Assembly (NCBI GenBank): GCA_900550955.1
Contig: URUF01000034.1
Span: forward strand, 1-22,993
Length of the DNA: 22,993 nt
Source: an uncultured Eubacteriales bacterium
GTDB taxonomy: Bacteria > Bacillota > Clostridia > Christensenellales > Aristaeellaceae
Direction: 5' to 3'
Shown: positions 7,368-16,290 of the stretch, in pieces
Layout: each line of letters opens with the position of its first letter
Numbering within the stretch: the first letter of the stretch is position 1
Program-made: the position numbers and the translations under genes
The notes under the pieces: generated by a model
Databases searched by the model: none
Told to the model about the DNA's origin: nothing
The model's input: only the letters and a program-made list of their open reading frames with translations

Positions 7368-8396
7368 ATGGGCTTTGTTGCGCATGACCTGGGCGTGGAC
7401 CTGGGTACGAGCAATACGCTGGTATATGTAAAGCACAAGGGCATCGTAATCAGCGAACCCACGATTGTGGTGGTGGACCCCAGCAACGAGCGCAAGGTGC
7501 GCGCCGTGGGCGACGACGCAAAGATTATGCTGGGCCGCACCACCGAGGGCGTAATGGCCGTAAGGCCCATGCGCGAGGGCGTGATTACCGATTTTGATAT
7601 GACGGAAATCATGATCCAGTATTTTATGCGCAAGGCCATCGGTTCCAGCTATCTGGTGAAGCCGCGACTGTTTTTAAGCTACCCCTGCTCCATTTCGGCC
7701 ATTGAGCGCCGCGCCGTGGGCGAGGCCGCCAAGTATGCGGGCAGCCGCAGGGTGTATCTTGTGGAAAAGCCCTTCCTGGCGGCGCTGGGCAGCGGCCTGC
7801 CGGTGTTTGACCCCAACGGCTGCATGGTGGTGGATATCGGCGGCGGCACCACGGATGTGGCGGTCATTTCGCTGGGCGGCGTGGTGATCAGCCATTCCAT
7901 CCGCGTGGGCGGCGTAAAGATGGACGAGGCCGTTATCAACTTTATCAAGCGGGAATTCAATATTTTAATTGGCGACCGAACGGCCGAGGAGGTCAAGCTG
8001 GATTTGGGCTCGGCGCTGCCATTGCGCGATGAGCGCCGAGCGCGCATTCGCGGCCGCGACATGGTTACCAACCTGCCCCAGACCACGGAGATTACCTCCA
8101 CGCAGATTTACGAGGCTATCCGCGAGCCCTGCCTGGCCATTCTGGGGGCTATCAAATGGGTATTGGAGCGCACGCCGCCGGAGCTTGCGGCGGATATCAT
8201 GCACAACGGCATCTACCTTACCGGCGGCGGCTCCCTGCTGTACGGCATGGACCAGATGATCGCCAGCGAGCTGGGTATCCCGGTGCTTTTGGCCAAGGAG
8301 CCCATGGACTGCGCCGCCCTGGGCCTGGGCAACATTATTGAAAACTTTGAGCTGTTGCAGCATTTGGGCCGCACCAGCTTCCTTAAGCAATTCTGA
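7368..8396 (+). CDS. mreB: Rod-shape determining actin homologue MreB
   Basis: This 342-residue bacterial actin polymerises under the membrane and guides the cell-elongation machinery. ATPase-fold motifs are clear: phosphate-1 LGVDLGTSNTLVY near residue 8, phosphate-2 DIGGGTTDVAVISLGG near residue 155, and the adenosine motif LTGGGSLLYGMD near residue 284. The length is normal. The start at 7368 gives a short N-terminal MGFVAHD that could form part of a membrane-contacting segment. The upstream ribosome site is weak (GGATGTGGG). The gene lies 46 bases after maf and 20 bases before mreC. MreB, Mbl and MreBH paralogues cannot be told apart from sequence alone; the position with mreCD supports the name. 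Confidence 0.95.
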   Translation: MGFVAHDLGVDLGTSNTLVYVKHKGIVISEPTIVVVDPSNERKVRAVGDDAKIMLGRTTEGVMAVRPMREGVITDFDMTEIMIQYFMRKAIGSSYLVKPRLFLSYPCSISAIERRAVGEAAKYAGSRRVYLVEKPFLAALGSGLPVFDPNGCMVVDIGGGTTDVAVISLGGVVISHSIRVGGVKMDEAVINFIKREFNILIGDRTAEEVKLDLGSALPLRDERRARIRGRDMVTNLPQTTEITSTQIYEAIREPCLAILGAIKWVLERTPPELAADIMHNGIYLTGGGSLLYGMDQMIASELGIPVLLAKEPMDCAALGLGNIIENFELLQHLGRTSFLKQF

Positions 8397-8416
8397 TTTG
8401 GTTTCGGAGGGCGGGC

Positions 8417-9658
8417 ATGAAGCTGAAGGTACCCAAGACGGAGCGAAAGCGTTCCGCAGACAGCCGTTTCAAGCGTATCCTGCGCAGGGCGATCATCATT
8501 GCGCTGGTGGCCGGGCTTTTGGGGCTGGCGGGCGTGCATCTGTTTTCGCTGATTACGGGCAACGAAATGCTGGCCGCGCCGGAAGAGGGCGTGGCCTCGG
8601 TGATGACCCCTATCCAGACGGGCTTTTCCGCCGTTGTGGACTGGGTGGTGGATTACCTCTATACGCTCAAGCTGCGCTCTCGGATCGAGCTGGAATACAA
8701 CAAGCTGAAGCAGGAAAACGAGCAGCTTGTGTACGACGCCATGATGGTGGAGGAATTGCAGCACAAGCTAAGCGCGTATGAAACCCTGTATGACGAGATT
8801 TCGGAAAACGAAAAGCTCAACCCGCTGGTAGCGACCGTTATCGGGCGCGAAAGCGGCAACTATTTTTCGGTATTCACCATTAACAAAGGATCCAACGACG
8901 GCGTGCAGGATTTTATGGCCGTTACCAGCAACGGCGCGCTGGTGGGCTACACCTATAATGTGACGGCCACAAAAAGCTCTGTGCGCACGATCATCGACAG
9001 CGAGGCCTCCATCGCGGGCCTGATTTATTCCTCGCGCGATCAGGGCACGGTGCGCGGCACGCTGGGGATAGACGGCACCGCCATGTGCCGCATGTATTAC
9101 CTGCCGGAGGACAAGCTGCCCCGCCCGGGCGACCTGGTGGTAACCAGCGGCGTTGGCGACCTGCTGGACGGCCGCTCCTTCCCCAAGGGCATCCCGATTG
9201 GCACGGTGCGCGAAAGCACGCGCGGCATGGAGAGCAACAAGCAGTATGTCGTTGTGGAGCCCCAGGGGGATTTTCAGCACATCGAATATGTGATTGTGCT
9301 GCGCTATCAGCCGGTGGCGCAGGCCGTGGAGGAACGCGCCAGCAGCAACGACAGCATAAGCATCACCAAGCTGGATACGCCCGCGCCGGTGCCCACCATC
9401 CAGATCGGCAGCGAGTTCTACCAGCTTGCGCCCACGCCGGAACCCACGCCGGAGCCCTCGCCCACGGTGATCATTGGCGAAAACGGCGATGAAATTATGG
9501 TTACGCCCGCGCCTACACCCGCGCCCGACGACAGCTATCAGTACCAGATTCCCGATGGCAGCGGCGTGACGGATAATAGCTACGGCTTTACCCTTGCGCC
9601 CACGGATACGCCCACGCCCACCCCGCCCCCGCTGGACCTGTCGGTGGAGGAGGATTGA
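8417..9658 (+). CDS. mreC: Rod-shape determining protein MreC with long Pro/Thr-rich C-terminal tail
   Basis: This is a 413-residue bitopic membrane protein that links MreB inside the cell to the peptidoglycan synthases outside. A basic cytoplasmic N-terminus (KTERKRSADSRFKRILRR) is followed by one membrane helix at about residues 25-47. A coiled coil with heptad character follows (about 85-125), then the beta-rich MreC core with INKGSNDGV, LVGYTYNV and VVTSGVGDLLDGRSFPKGIP. The core ends near residue 297. A further 115 or so residues carry repeated T-P-E-P, P-A-P-T-P and T-P-T-P-P-P stretches, an acidic tail absent from short MreC proteins such as that of B. subtilis. It is in the mreBCD order, and its stop overlaps the mreD ribosome-site region. 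Confidence 0.93.
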   Translation: MKLKVPKTERKRSADSRFKRILRRAIIIALVAGLLGLAGVHLFSLITGNEMLAAPEEGVASVMTPIQTGFSAVVDWVVDYLYTLKLRSRIELEYNKLKQENEQLVYDAMMVEELQHKLSAYETLYDEISENEKLNPLVATVIGRESGNYFSVFTINKGSNDGVQDFMAVTSNGALVGYTYNVTATKSSVRTIIDSEASIAGLIYSSRDQGTVRGTLGIDGTAMCRMYYLPEDKLPRPGDLVVTSGVGDLLDGRSFPKGIPIGTVRESTRGMESNKQYVVVEPQGDFQHIEYVIVLRYQPVAQAVEERASSNDSISITKLDTPAPVPTIQIGSEFYQLAPTPEPTPEPSPTVIIGENGDEIMVTPAPTPAPDDSYQYQIPDGSGVTDNSYGFTLAPTDTPTPTPPPLDLSVEED

Positions 9659-9660
9659 GC

Positions 9661-10206
9661 GTGTTTGCAAAGTTAGTGAAGGTATCGCTGCTAACGCTGC
9701 TTGCCTACCTTTTGCAGGCCACAACGGCGGAGTACCTTTCCATAGGCGGAGTGGCGCCAAGCGTCGCCTTGGCGATGATTGCCGTGGTGACGGTATGCCT
9801 GGGGCGCAAGTACACGTTTTTGATGTCGCTTACGGTGGGATACCTGCTGGAGATCATGGTGCCGATGCTGGATTATTTGAGCCTGATTCTATACCCCGTT
9901 TGCTGCATGCTGGGCGCGCTGCTGTTTTCGGACAAGAGCGAACGCAGGCTGGAGGAGGAGCGCACCATGGGCCGGCGCGGGGGGCAGTGGAACCCCCACA
10001 TTCGTACGCCGATGTGCGCGGGGCTAAGCACATTGGTGTTTGAGGGCGTACACCTGATTTATATCTATCTAAGCGGCGTGGCGCTGGATTCCGGCCATTG
10101 GGGCCGCGCGCTGCTCAACGTGATATATACGATGGCTATCGCCGGGCTGATTCAATTTCCCATTCGCTGGTGGATGGGTACCTATAAGCTGGCCAAGGCG
10201 CGCTAA
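9661..10206 (+). CDS. mreD: Rod-shape determining membrane protein MreD
   Basis: This 181-residue, highly hydrophobic protein has about five to six membrane helices and MreD size and position. It partners MreC in the elongation complex. Recognisable features are the N-terminal LLTLLAYLLQATT helix, a central LYPVCCMLGALLF segment and the C-terminal WWMGTYKLAKAR basic end. A soluble Arg/Glu-rich stretch lies around residues 98-120 (SDKSERRLEEERTMGRR). The GTG at 9661 is chosen because GGAGGAGG (9646-9653) is 7 bases upstream; the TTG at 9655 is too close to that site. MreD sequences diverge strongly, so the identification leans on gene order as well as topology. Confidence 0.88.
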   Translation: MFAKLVKVSLLTLLAYLLQATTAEYLSIGGVAPSVALAMIAVVTVCLGRKYTFLMSLTVGYLLEIMVPMLDYLSLILYPVCCMLGALLFSDKSERRLEEERTMGRRGGQWNPHIRTPMCAGLSTLVFEGVHLIYIYLSGVALDSGHWGRALLNVIYTMAIAGLIQFPIRWWMGTYKLAKAR

Positions 10207-10238
10207 GGGCGCACGAAAACCCCGGGAGGTGATTTGGC

Positions 10239-12872
10239 ATGAGAAAACGGCGCGGCACGCCCAAGGAGCGCCAGGGCTACAACCTGGGCGGGCGCTACCT
10301 GGCGTTTTTGGTGATTACGCTGGGTATGTTCGGCTACCTGATCAGCGGTATTTTTCGCTTGCAGCTGGTGGATAACGAGCAATACGCCGAAAGTGCGGAG
10401 AGCCGGCGCACCACCAAAATTACCCTGCGCGGCAGCCGCGGCATGATTACCGATGCGGATGCGGTGATTTTGGCGCGTGACGCGGATATTTACAACGTGA
10501 CGTTTTACCGTGACGCGGGGCAGAACAGCCGGGCGGAGTACGCGGCCTTTACCAAGGCCATTTATGAAACGATCCAGATCATCGAGAAAAACGGAAACGA
10601 GCTGGACGTAAGCAGCGTGATTCAGCGCGACGGGGAAACGGGCGAGTGGATATTCAACTTTGGCAGCGGCGTGAAGGAATCCGTTTTGCAGACCCGTGAA
10701 TCCCAATGGCGCAGCAACCACTATTTAACGAATATGACAAAATACGCCACGGCTGAACAATGCTTAAACCAGCTTAAGCTGCGCTACCGCATCGTAAACA
10801 CCTCCGAGGAGGCAAAGGCGCGCAGGGCGGATGAGGAAGGCCGCGGCGTGACCTATGTGGAGGATATCCTGCTGGATGAGGAAACCATGCTGAAGGTAAT
10901 GGCGGTTTTCTCCGAAATGCAGATGAACCTGTTTAACTCCCAGCCCATTGTGATTGCCAAGGACGTGCCGTATGAAACGGTTATTGAAATTGAAACGCGC
11001 TCGATGACGCTGCCGGGTATGGAAATTGCCATGGGCACCAAGCGCGTATACCCGCGCGGCACCCTGGCCGCCCAGGTGATCGGCTATATGGGCGCGATCC
11101 CTTCCACGGCCAAGTGGCTGGAGATTAAGGACAAGGGCTACAAGTATTCCGATACGATCGGCGTGGACGGCATAGAGGCATCCATGGAGGATTGGCTGAC
11201 GCAGAACACCGACCTGCGCCAGGGCTACCGCATTGTGGAGCGCAACAACATCAACAAAATAACCCGCGAAATCAGCTACACCGAGCCCGAGGACGGCAAC
11301 AACGTAAAGCTGACCATTGTGGCCAGCTATCAGCAGCAGGCCGAGCGCGCGCTGGCAGAGAACGTGGCTTCCACCCGCAGCAGGCAGGAGGGTATGCTGA
11401 TGGACGCCCGCTGGCTGGACAGCAACAAGGAGGATATTGAAACCCGGAAGTGGGAGAAGTATCCTCTGTCGCTGGCGGAGCGCGCGGCCATGATGGTTGT
11501 GGATATGGAAGGCCGCGTGCTGGCCATGGCGAACTACCCCACCTTCGATTTAAACGCGCTGGTAGAGGCGGAGGACGAGAGCCGCGCCATTTTAAGCGAT
11601 ACGCGCAACGTGCTTATGAATTACAACATCCATGCGCGCGGCACGCCAGGCTCCATTTTCAAGATGGTATCCTCGCTGGGCGCGCTTTTGGAGGGCGAGC
11701 TGCTCACCAATGAAACCATCAGCGACGAGGGGCGCTTCATGCTGGTAACCACGGTGGAAAGCCAGGCGCCTAAATGCTGGATCAGCGAAGGCAACCGCTA
11801 TCAGCATCAGCATCAAACCATCATCGAGGGGCTGGCGCATAGCTGCAACTATTTCTTCTACACGCTAGGCTACCGGCTGGGCGAAACGCGGCTGTACCAG
11901 TACGCCAGCGAGTTTGGCCTGACCAGCAAAACCGGCGTTGACCTGCCTGGCGAGGAGCGCAGCGTTGTGGGCTGCCAAACCAGCCTGTACGACCCGGACA
12001 AGGCTATGGACGAGGCTTCGCAGGACACGGCTGTGCCCATCATTGTGTTTAACTCGCTGAAAAAGCACTTGCGCAACTGCGGGGCAAGCCGCAACATCAC
12101 CTATGACGACGAACGCCTGAACCGCTGCGTGAAACGGCTGATGGATATGGCCGTCAACACCGACCAGGGCACGGGCGGCGAATTGTGGCTGCAACAGATC
12201 CGCCCCATATTGATGGAAGAATTGAATATGACCCGTGAGATGGTGTATACGCAGTCCATCATCGGCGATACGTTCAATTATCTGAACGATATCAAGTGGG
12301 GCCCCTCGCAAACGGTACAGGTAGCCATCGGCCAGTCCATTACGGTGCTTACGCCGGCGGCGGTCAGCCGCTACGTGGCGGCGCTTGGCAATGGCGGCAA
12401 GGTGTACAACCTGATGCTGGTGGATTCCATCACCTCCCCCGAGGGCGACATCGTAAGCCAGCGCACGCCCAGCCTGATGAACGAATTTGAGGGCGCGGAG
12501 GAATACCTGCCCTACATCCTCAAAGGCATGGAGGGCGTTGTGGACGAGAGCGGTACCGCCGCCAAGTACTTCCGCAAATGGAAATACCGCGAGCAGGTGT
12601 GCGCGAAAACGGGAACGGCCGAGGTTACCACCATCGACCTGGAAAACAACGCGTGGTTCGTTATGCTGGCCCCCTATGCCAGCGAAATGGTGAACGGTGT
12701 GCCCGTGATCACGCAGGAGCCGGAGATTGCGGTGGTGGTATTCATCCCCAGCGGGTACAGCGGCGGCGAGGCCAGCATGGCCGCGCGTGAGTTTGTGGGC
12801 TGGTACATGGATCAAAAGACGCTGAGAACGGAAAGCGAAGTGTTCCCCAGCGGCAATGAACTGGCGCCGTAA
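10239..12872 (+). CDS. mrdA: Class B penicillin-binding protein 2 (elongation transpeptidase), expanded form
   Basis: This 877-residue membrane-anchored transpeptidase should cross-link peptidoglycan during elongation together with RodA. A basic N-terminus precedes one membrane anchor (about 19-41), then the class B dimerisation region. Active-site motifs are SIFK (S472-K475, in TPGSIFKM), SCN (S535-N537) and KTG (K790, in CAKTGTAEV). The protein is longer than usual for PBP2. The SxN-KTG distance is 255 residues, roughly 100 more than in E. coli PBP2, with extra sequence at about 578-680 (DKAMDEASQDTAV to NYLNDIKWGP). After this the normal VQVAIGQSITVLTPAAVSRY resumes. GGGAGGTGA upstream supports the start. 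Placement between mreD and minD-rodA favours the elongation role over the division (FtsI) or sporulation (SpoVD) role. Confidence 0.92.
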   Translation: MRKRRGTPKERQGYNLGGRYLAFLVITLGMFGYLISGIFRLQLVDNEQYAESAESRRTTKITLRGSRGMITDADAVILARDADIYNVTFYRDAGQNSRAEYAAFTKAIYETIQIIEKNGNELDVSSVIQRDGETGEWIFNFGSGVKESVLQTRESQWRSNHYLTNMTKYATAEQCLNQLKLRYRIVNTSEEAKARRADEEGRGVTYVEDILLDEETMLKVMAVFSEMQMNLFNSQPIVIAKDVPYETVIEIETRSMTLPGMEIAMGTKRVYPRGTLAAQVIGYMGAIPSTAKWLEIKDKGYKYSDTIGVDGIEASMEDWLTQNTDLRQGYRIVERNNINKITREISYTEPEDGNNVKLTIVASYQQQAERALAENVASTRSRQEGMLMDARWLDSNKEDIETRKWEKYPLSLAERAAMMVVDMEGRVLAMANYPTFDLNALVEAEDESRAILSDTRNVLMNYNIHARGTPGSIFKMVSSLGALLEGELLTNETISDEGRFMLVTTVESQAPKCWISEGNRYQHQHQTIIEGLAHSCNYFFYTLGYRLGETRLYQYASEFGLTSKTGVDLPGEERSVVGCQTSLYDPDKAMDEASQDTAVPIIVFNSLKKHLRNCGASRNITYDDERLNRCVKRLMDMAVNTDQGTGGELWLQQIRPILMEELNMTREMVYTQSIIGDTFNYLNDIKWGPSQTVQVAIGQSITVLTPAAVSRYVAALGNGGKVYNLMLVDSITSPEGDIVSQRTPSLMNEFEGAEEYLPYILKGMEGVVDESGTAAKYFRKWKYREQVCAKTGTAEVTTIDLENNAWFVMLAPYASEMVNGVPVITQEPEIAVVVFIPSGYSGGEASMAAREFVGWYMDQKTLRTESEVFPSGNELAP

Positions 12873-12893
12873 CGCGCCCGGGAGGAAGCACAG

Positions 12894-13694
12894 ATGAGCC
12901 AGTCATGGGTGGTTGTAAGCGGCAAGGGCGGCGTGGGCAAATCCATGGTTTCCATGGGGCTGGGCGTGGCCCTGTCCAAGCGCAAGATGCAGTGCTGCTG
13001 CGTGGACGCGGACATTGGCCTGCGCAACCTGGATATGCTGATGAATATGCACAATAAAGTGGTATACGACGTGCTGGATGTGGCCCGCAAGGACTGCAAG
13101 CTGAAATACGCGCTGATTCCGCACGCGATGCACGAATCCCTGCTGCTGCTGCCGGCGGCGCAGCTGGGCAGCGTGGAGCAGCTTGACGCCGGGGACATGG
13201 AGCGCATTGTAAAGAAGCTGAAAAAGCGCGTGGCCTATGTGATAATGGACGCGCCGGCGGGCATTGGACGCGGGGTGGAGAACCTGCTGCCAGCGGCGGA
13301 CCACACCCTGCTGGTAACCACGCCGGACGACGTAGCCATGCGCGACGCGGAACGGGTGATTTCCCTGTTGGAGAAGGCGGGCAAGCCGCGCCCCATGCTG
13401 GTGGTGAACCGCGTGATTCCCAAGATGGTGGAGGCGGGCGAGATGTACAGCCCGCAGACGGTGGCCGCCACGCTGGATGTGCCGCTGCTGGGCTTTGTGC
13501 CGGAGGACCGCGCGGTGCTGGCCGCCATCAACCGGCATGAAAGCTTTATGGATCACGAATGCCCGGCGGAGCAGGCTATGGAGCGCATTGCGCAGCGTTT
13601 TCTGGGCGAATATATTCCTATGCCGGCATTCCCGCAGAAAAGGCGCGGGCTGTTTGCCTGGTTGCATAGGAAGGAACAGGGCCTTGAGGGCTGA
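12894..13694 (+). CDS. minD: MinD-type septum-site ATPase
   Basis: This 266-residue ParA/MinD ATPase cycles between cytoplasm and membrane to position the division site. The deviant Walker A motif SGKGGVGKS has both lysines (K11, K16). It is followed by VDADIGLRNLD (Walker A', about 38-48) and YVIMDAPAGIG (Walker B). The C-terminus ends with an amphipathic basic stretch, KRRGLFAWLHRK, matching the membrane-targeting helix that distinguishes MinD from ParA and FlhG proteins. Position 17 is Ser rather than the common Thr. No minC or minE is adjacent. It starts 21 bases after the PBP2 gene, with GGGAGG upstream, and ends 41 bases before rodA. A regulator-less MinD acting with the elongation machinery is possible but unproven. 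Confidence 0.9.
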   Translation: MSQSWVVVSGKGGVGKSMVSMGLGVALSKRKMQCCCVDADIGLRNLDMLMNMHNKVVYDVLDVARKDCKLKYALIPHAMHESLLLLPAAQLGSVEQLDAGDMERIVKKLKKRVAYVIMDAPAGIGRGVENLLPAADHTLLVTTPDDVAMRDAERVISLLEKAGKPRPMLVVNRVIPKMVEAGEMYSPQTVAATLDVPLLGFVPEDRAVLAAINRHESFMDHECPAEQAMERIAQRFLGEYIPMPAFPQKRRGLFAWLHRKEQGLEG

Positions 13695-13735
13695 GGCCGC
13701 CGGTGTGGAGCGGCGCATGGAGGTGAAACCGTAGC

Positions 13736-14935
13736 ATGATGCTGAACGAATCGCGCAGGTCGCGGGCGCACTTTGACCTGCCGCTGGCTCTGATGGTATT
13801 TGGCCTGGCGGCTTTTGGGGTTTTGAGCGTATCGGTCGCTACGTTTAATACGTCCTCCCAGGCGGAGGATACCATTTTAAACTACATCGTGGCCTCATAC
13901 TATGGCATGCGTCAGGCGATCTTTTTCCTGATTGCGCCGGTGATCGTGGGCGTGATTACGTATTTCCCGTATGAGTTTATCCGCAGGCGCTCCACGCTGT
14001 TTTACTATGTGGCATGCGGGCTGCTGCTGGTGGCGCTGGGCGGCCAGGCCGCGGGCGTGAAGGCGTGGATCGATATCATCTGGGGCTATACCATTCAGCC
14101 CTCGGAATTTGTGAAGCTGGCATGCATCATCGTGACCGCGAAATACCTGGAAGGCGAAATGGATCCCATGAGCAACATGCGCAGCGTGCTGCGCCTGGGC
14201 GTATTGATGGGCATTCCGTGGGTGCTTACGCTGGCGCAGGGCGAAATGGGCAGCGTGCTGGTAATGATTTTTGTATTTGGCGTGATGATGTACTTTGGCG
14301 GTATGCGGCTGCGTATTATGGGCGGCATTGTTGCGGTGGGCGTTATCGGCCTGGCGCTTCTGTACGGCTACATGATGGCTACCGGCTCCGAAAATTACCG
14401 CCTAGTGCGCATTTTGAGCTTTGTGAACCCCGAGCTGGTGGACGAAAACGCCGTATACCAGGTAAGCAACTCCAAAATTGCCATCGGCTCCGGCGGGCTG
14501 CACGGGCGGGGCATTTTTGTGCAGGGCTCCTTCAGCCAGCTGGATTACGTGCCCGAGGACTGGACGGACTTTATCTTCTCCACCATTGGCGAGGCGTTTG
14601 GGTTTGTGGGGTGCGCGCTGGTGATTTTGACCTATCTGCTGATTATCGTGCGTATGCTGTATCTGGCGCGCTACACGCTGGACCGCTTTGGGCAGATGAT
14701 AATTATCGGCGTGATGGCGATGCTTCTGTTCCACGTGTTTGAAAATGTGGGCATGACCACAGGCCTGATGCCGGTTACGGGCATCCCGCTGCCGTTTTTG
14801 AGCTATGGCGGCAGCAACCTGGTAACGAATATGGCGGGAATCGGCCTGGTGCTGAACGTGATTAAAAACCGCAGCGTGACGATGATGCCAGGCATTGCCC
14901 CGCAAACGCTGAACATGCGCAAATGGGCGCAGTAA
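13736..14935 (+). CDS. rodA: RodA-type SEDS peptidoglycan glycosyltransferase
   Basis: This 399-residue polytopic SEDS-family protein polymerises lipid II into glycan strands. The family signature near the C-terminus is GIPLPFLSYGGSNL. The extracytoplasmic motif reads VPEDWTDFIFSTIGEAFGF, where D278 corresponds to the catalytic Asp of RodA/FtsW; E274 precedes it. The conserved QPSEFVKL stretch follows the early membrane helices. GGAGGTGA (13719-13726) lies 9 bases before the first of two consecutive ATG codons. It closes the maf-mre operon after PBP2 and MinD, and the pairing with PBP2 argues for RodA over FtsW or SpoVE. The Trp between VPED and TDF replaces the more usual His or Thr. Confidence 0.93.
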   Translation: MMLNESRRSRAHFDLPLALMVFGLAAFGVLSVSVATFNTSSQAEDTILNYIVASYYGMRQAIFFLIAPVIVGVITYFPYEFIRRRSTLFYYVACGLLLVALGGQAAGVKAWIDIIWGYTIQPSEFVKLACIIVTAKYLEGEMDPMSNMRSVLRLGVLMGIPWVLTLAQGEMGSVLVMIFVFGVMMYFGGMRLRIMGGIVAVGVIGLALLYGYMMATGSENYRLVRILSFVNPELVDENAVYQVSNSKIAIGSGGLHGRGIFVQGSFSQLDYVPEDWTDFIFSTIGEAFGFVGCALVILTYLLIIVRMLYLARYTLDRFGQMIIIGVMAMLLFHVFENVGMTTGLMPVTGIPLPFLSYGGSNLVTNMAGIGLVLNVIKNRSVTMMPGIAPQTLNMRKWAQ

Positions 14936-14980
14936 TGGCGGGATAGGGCTGGCAAAACGCGGCTTTGAGCGCTGGAGCGT

Positions 14981-15009
14981 TTGACTTGGTTAAGAAGCGG
15001 TGGTACAAT
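14981..15009 (+). promoter_or_regulatory. Promoter of the oadB operon
   Basis: TTGACT (14981-14986) and TACAAT (15004-15009) are separated by exactly 17 bases, 36 bases before the GTG start of the beta-subunit gene. An inverted repeat AAACGC/GCGTTT (14955-14960 and 14977-14982) overlaps the -35 box. Confidence 0.8.
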
Positions 15010-15045
15010 GCCCGCATTCTTTAAAGGCCATAAGGAGGAAGGAAC

Positions 15046-16266
15046 GTGGACATTGGGGCGATCCTGAAAGAGCTGTTCGGGGGCGTAGGATACCTGTTCT
15101 CGGCAGAAGGGTGCAAAACGTTGGTGATGTTTGCGATTGCGGGCGCGCTGATTTACCTAGCGATCAAGAAGGATTACGAGCCTACGCTGCTTTTGCCCAT
15201 AGGCTTTGGCGCGATTCTGGCCAACCTGCCCCCGGTGATTGACGCGGTAAGCGGCCAGGCGGCGGCCAGCGTGCTGGGCGAAGGCGGCTTTTTGACGGTG
15301 CTGTTTAACGCGGGCATTGCCAACGAGCTGTTCCCGATACTGATTTTTATTGCCGTTGGAGCGATGATTGACTTTTCGCCGCTTTTGAAGGATCCTTCGA
15401 TGATCTTTTTTGGCGCGGCGGCGCAGTTTGGCATCTTTGCCACGTTCATGCTCTCGCTGGTGTTAATTCCCGTGGTGCTTCCGGAAACGGCGGGGAACAA
15501 CAGCCTGATCATACGGCTGGCGAGCGCGATTGGCATCATTGGCGCGGCGGACGGGCCGACTACGCTGTATGTGGCTAATTATTTTAACCTGAAGGACTAT
15601 ATGGCGCCCATCAGCGTGGCGGCGTACAGCTATATGTCGCTGGTGCCGGTGATTCAGCCTCCGGTGATCCGCACGCTGACGACGAAGAAGGAACGCATGA
15701 TCCGCATGGATTATAACGAGGAGCGGGCCTCCAAGCTGGCGTTAATTTTGTTCCCCATCATTGTGACTGTGGTGGCGGGCGTTATTGTGCCCATGAGCGC
15801 GCCGCTGGTAGGCAGCCTGATGTTTGGCAACCTGATTCGGGAATGCGGCGTTTTGGAGCGGCTGAGCAAGACGGCGCAGAACGAGCTGGCAAGCCTGGTG
15901 ACCATTCTGCTGGGCATTACCATTGGCGGCACGATGGTGGCAGACAAGTTCCTGCGGCTGGATACGCTTTTGATTATGGGCTTGGGCCTGATTGCTTTTG
16001 TGTTTGACACGGCGGGCGGCGTGCTGTTTGCTAAGCTGCTCAATATGTTCCGCAGAAAGAAGATTAACCCCATGGTGGGCGCGGCCGGCATTTCGGCCTT
16101 TCCCATGAGCGCGCGCGTAATTCAGAAGATGGCTAAGGAAGAGGATCCCTACAATTTCATTCTGATGCAGTCCATCAGCGCGAACGTATCGGGCCAGCTG
16201 GGGTCAATCGTTGCGGGCGGCATGGTGATCGCGCTTGTGAGCATGATGCTGGGCGGCGCGTGGTAA
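15046..16266 (+). CDS. oadB: Sodium-translocating decarboxylase beta subunit (OadB/GcdB/MmdB family)
   Basis: This 406-residue polytopic protein is the membrane subunit of a biotin-dependent decarboxylase pump. It removes CO2 from carboxybiotin and couples this to Na+ export. Family motifs are visible: IGIIGAADGPTTLYVANYF, with the Asp essential in Klebsiella OadB, then AYSYMSLVPVIQPP with the conserved Tyr. NLIRECGVLERL is followed by ISAFPMSARVIQKMAKEEDP and ANVSGQLGSIVAGG, all typical. The length is usual for the family. The GTG start has AAGGAGG upstream. The specific decarboxylase (oxaloacetate, glutaconyl-CoA or methylmalonyl-CoA) cannot be told because no carboxyltransferase or biotin-carrier gene is adjacent; oadB is used as a family symbol. 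Confidence 0.92.
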   Translation: MDIGAILKELFGGVGYLFSAEGCKTLVMFAIAGALIYLAIKKDYEPTLLLPIGFGAILANLPPVIDAVSGQAAASVLGEGGFLTVLFNAGIANELFPILIFIAVGAMIDFSPLLKDPSMIFFGAAAQFGIFATFMLSLVLIPVVLPETAGNNSLIIRLASAIGIIGAADGPTTLYVANYFNLKDYMAPISVAAYSYMSLVPVIQPPVIRTLTTKKERMIRMDYNEERASKLALILFPIIVTVVAGVIVPMSAPLVGSLMFGNLIRECGVLERLSKTAQNELASLVTILLGITIGGTMVADKFLRLDTLLIMGLGLIAFVFDTAGGVLFAKLLNMFRRKKINPMVGAAGISAFPMSARVIQKMAKEEDPYNFILMQSISANVSGQLGSIVAGGMVIALVSMMLGGAW

Positions 16267-16290
16267 GGGAAGCGAAAGGGAGTGGATGCA

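Noticed and set aside
9440..9640. Short direct repeats resembling a tandem-repeat or CRISPR-like array
   Set aside because: The repeats are Pro/Thr codons within the mreC tail in frame, with no regular spacer length.
14955..14982. Inverted repeat AAACGC/GCGTTT as a rodA terminator
   Set aside because: The stem is only 6 bp with a 16-base loop and no T run. It overlaps the -35 box of the next promoter, so an operator is as likely; neither is supported enough to list.
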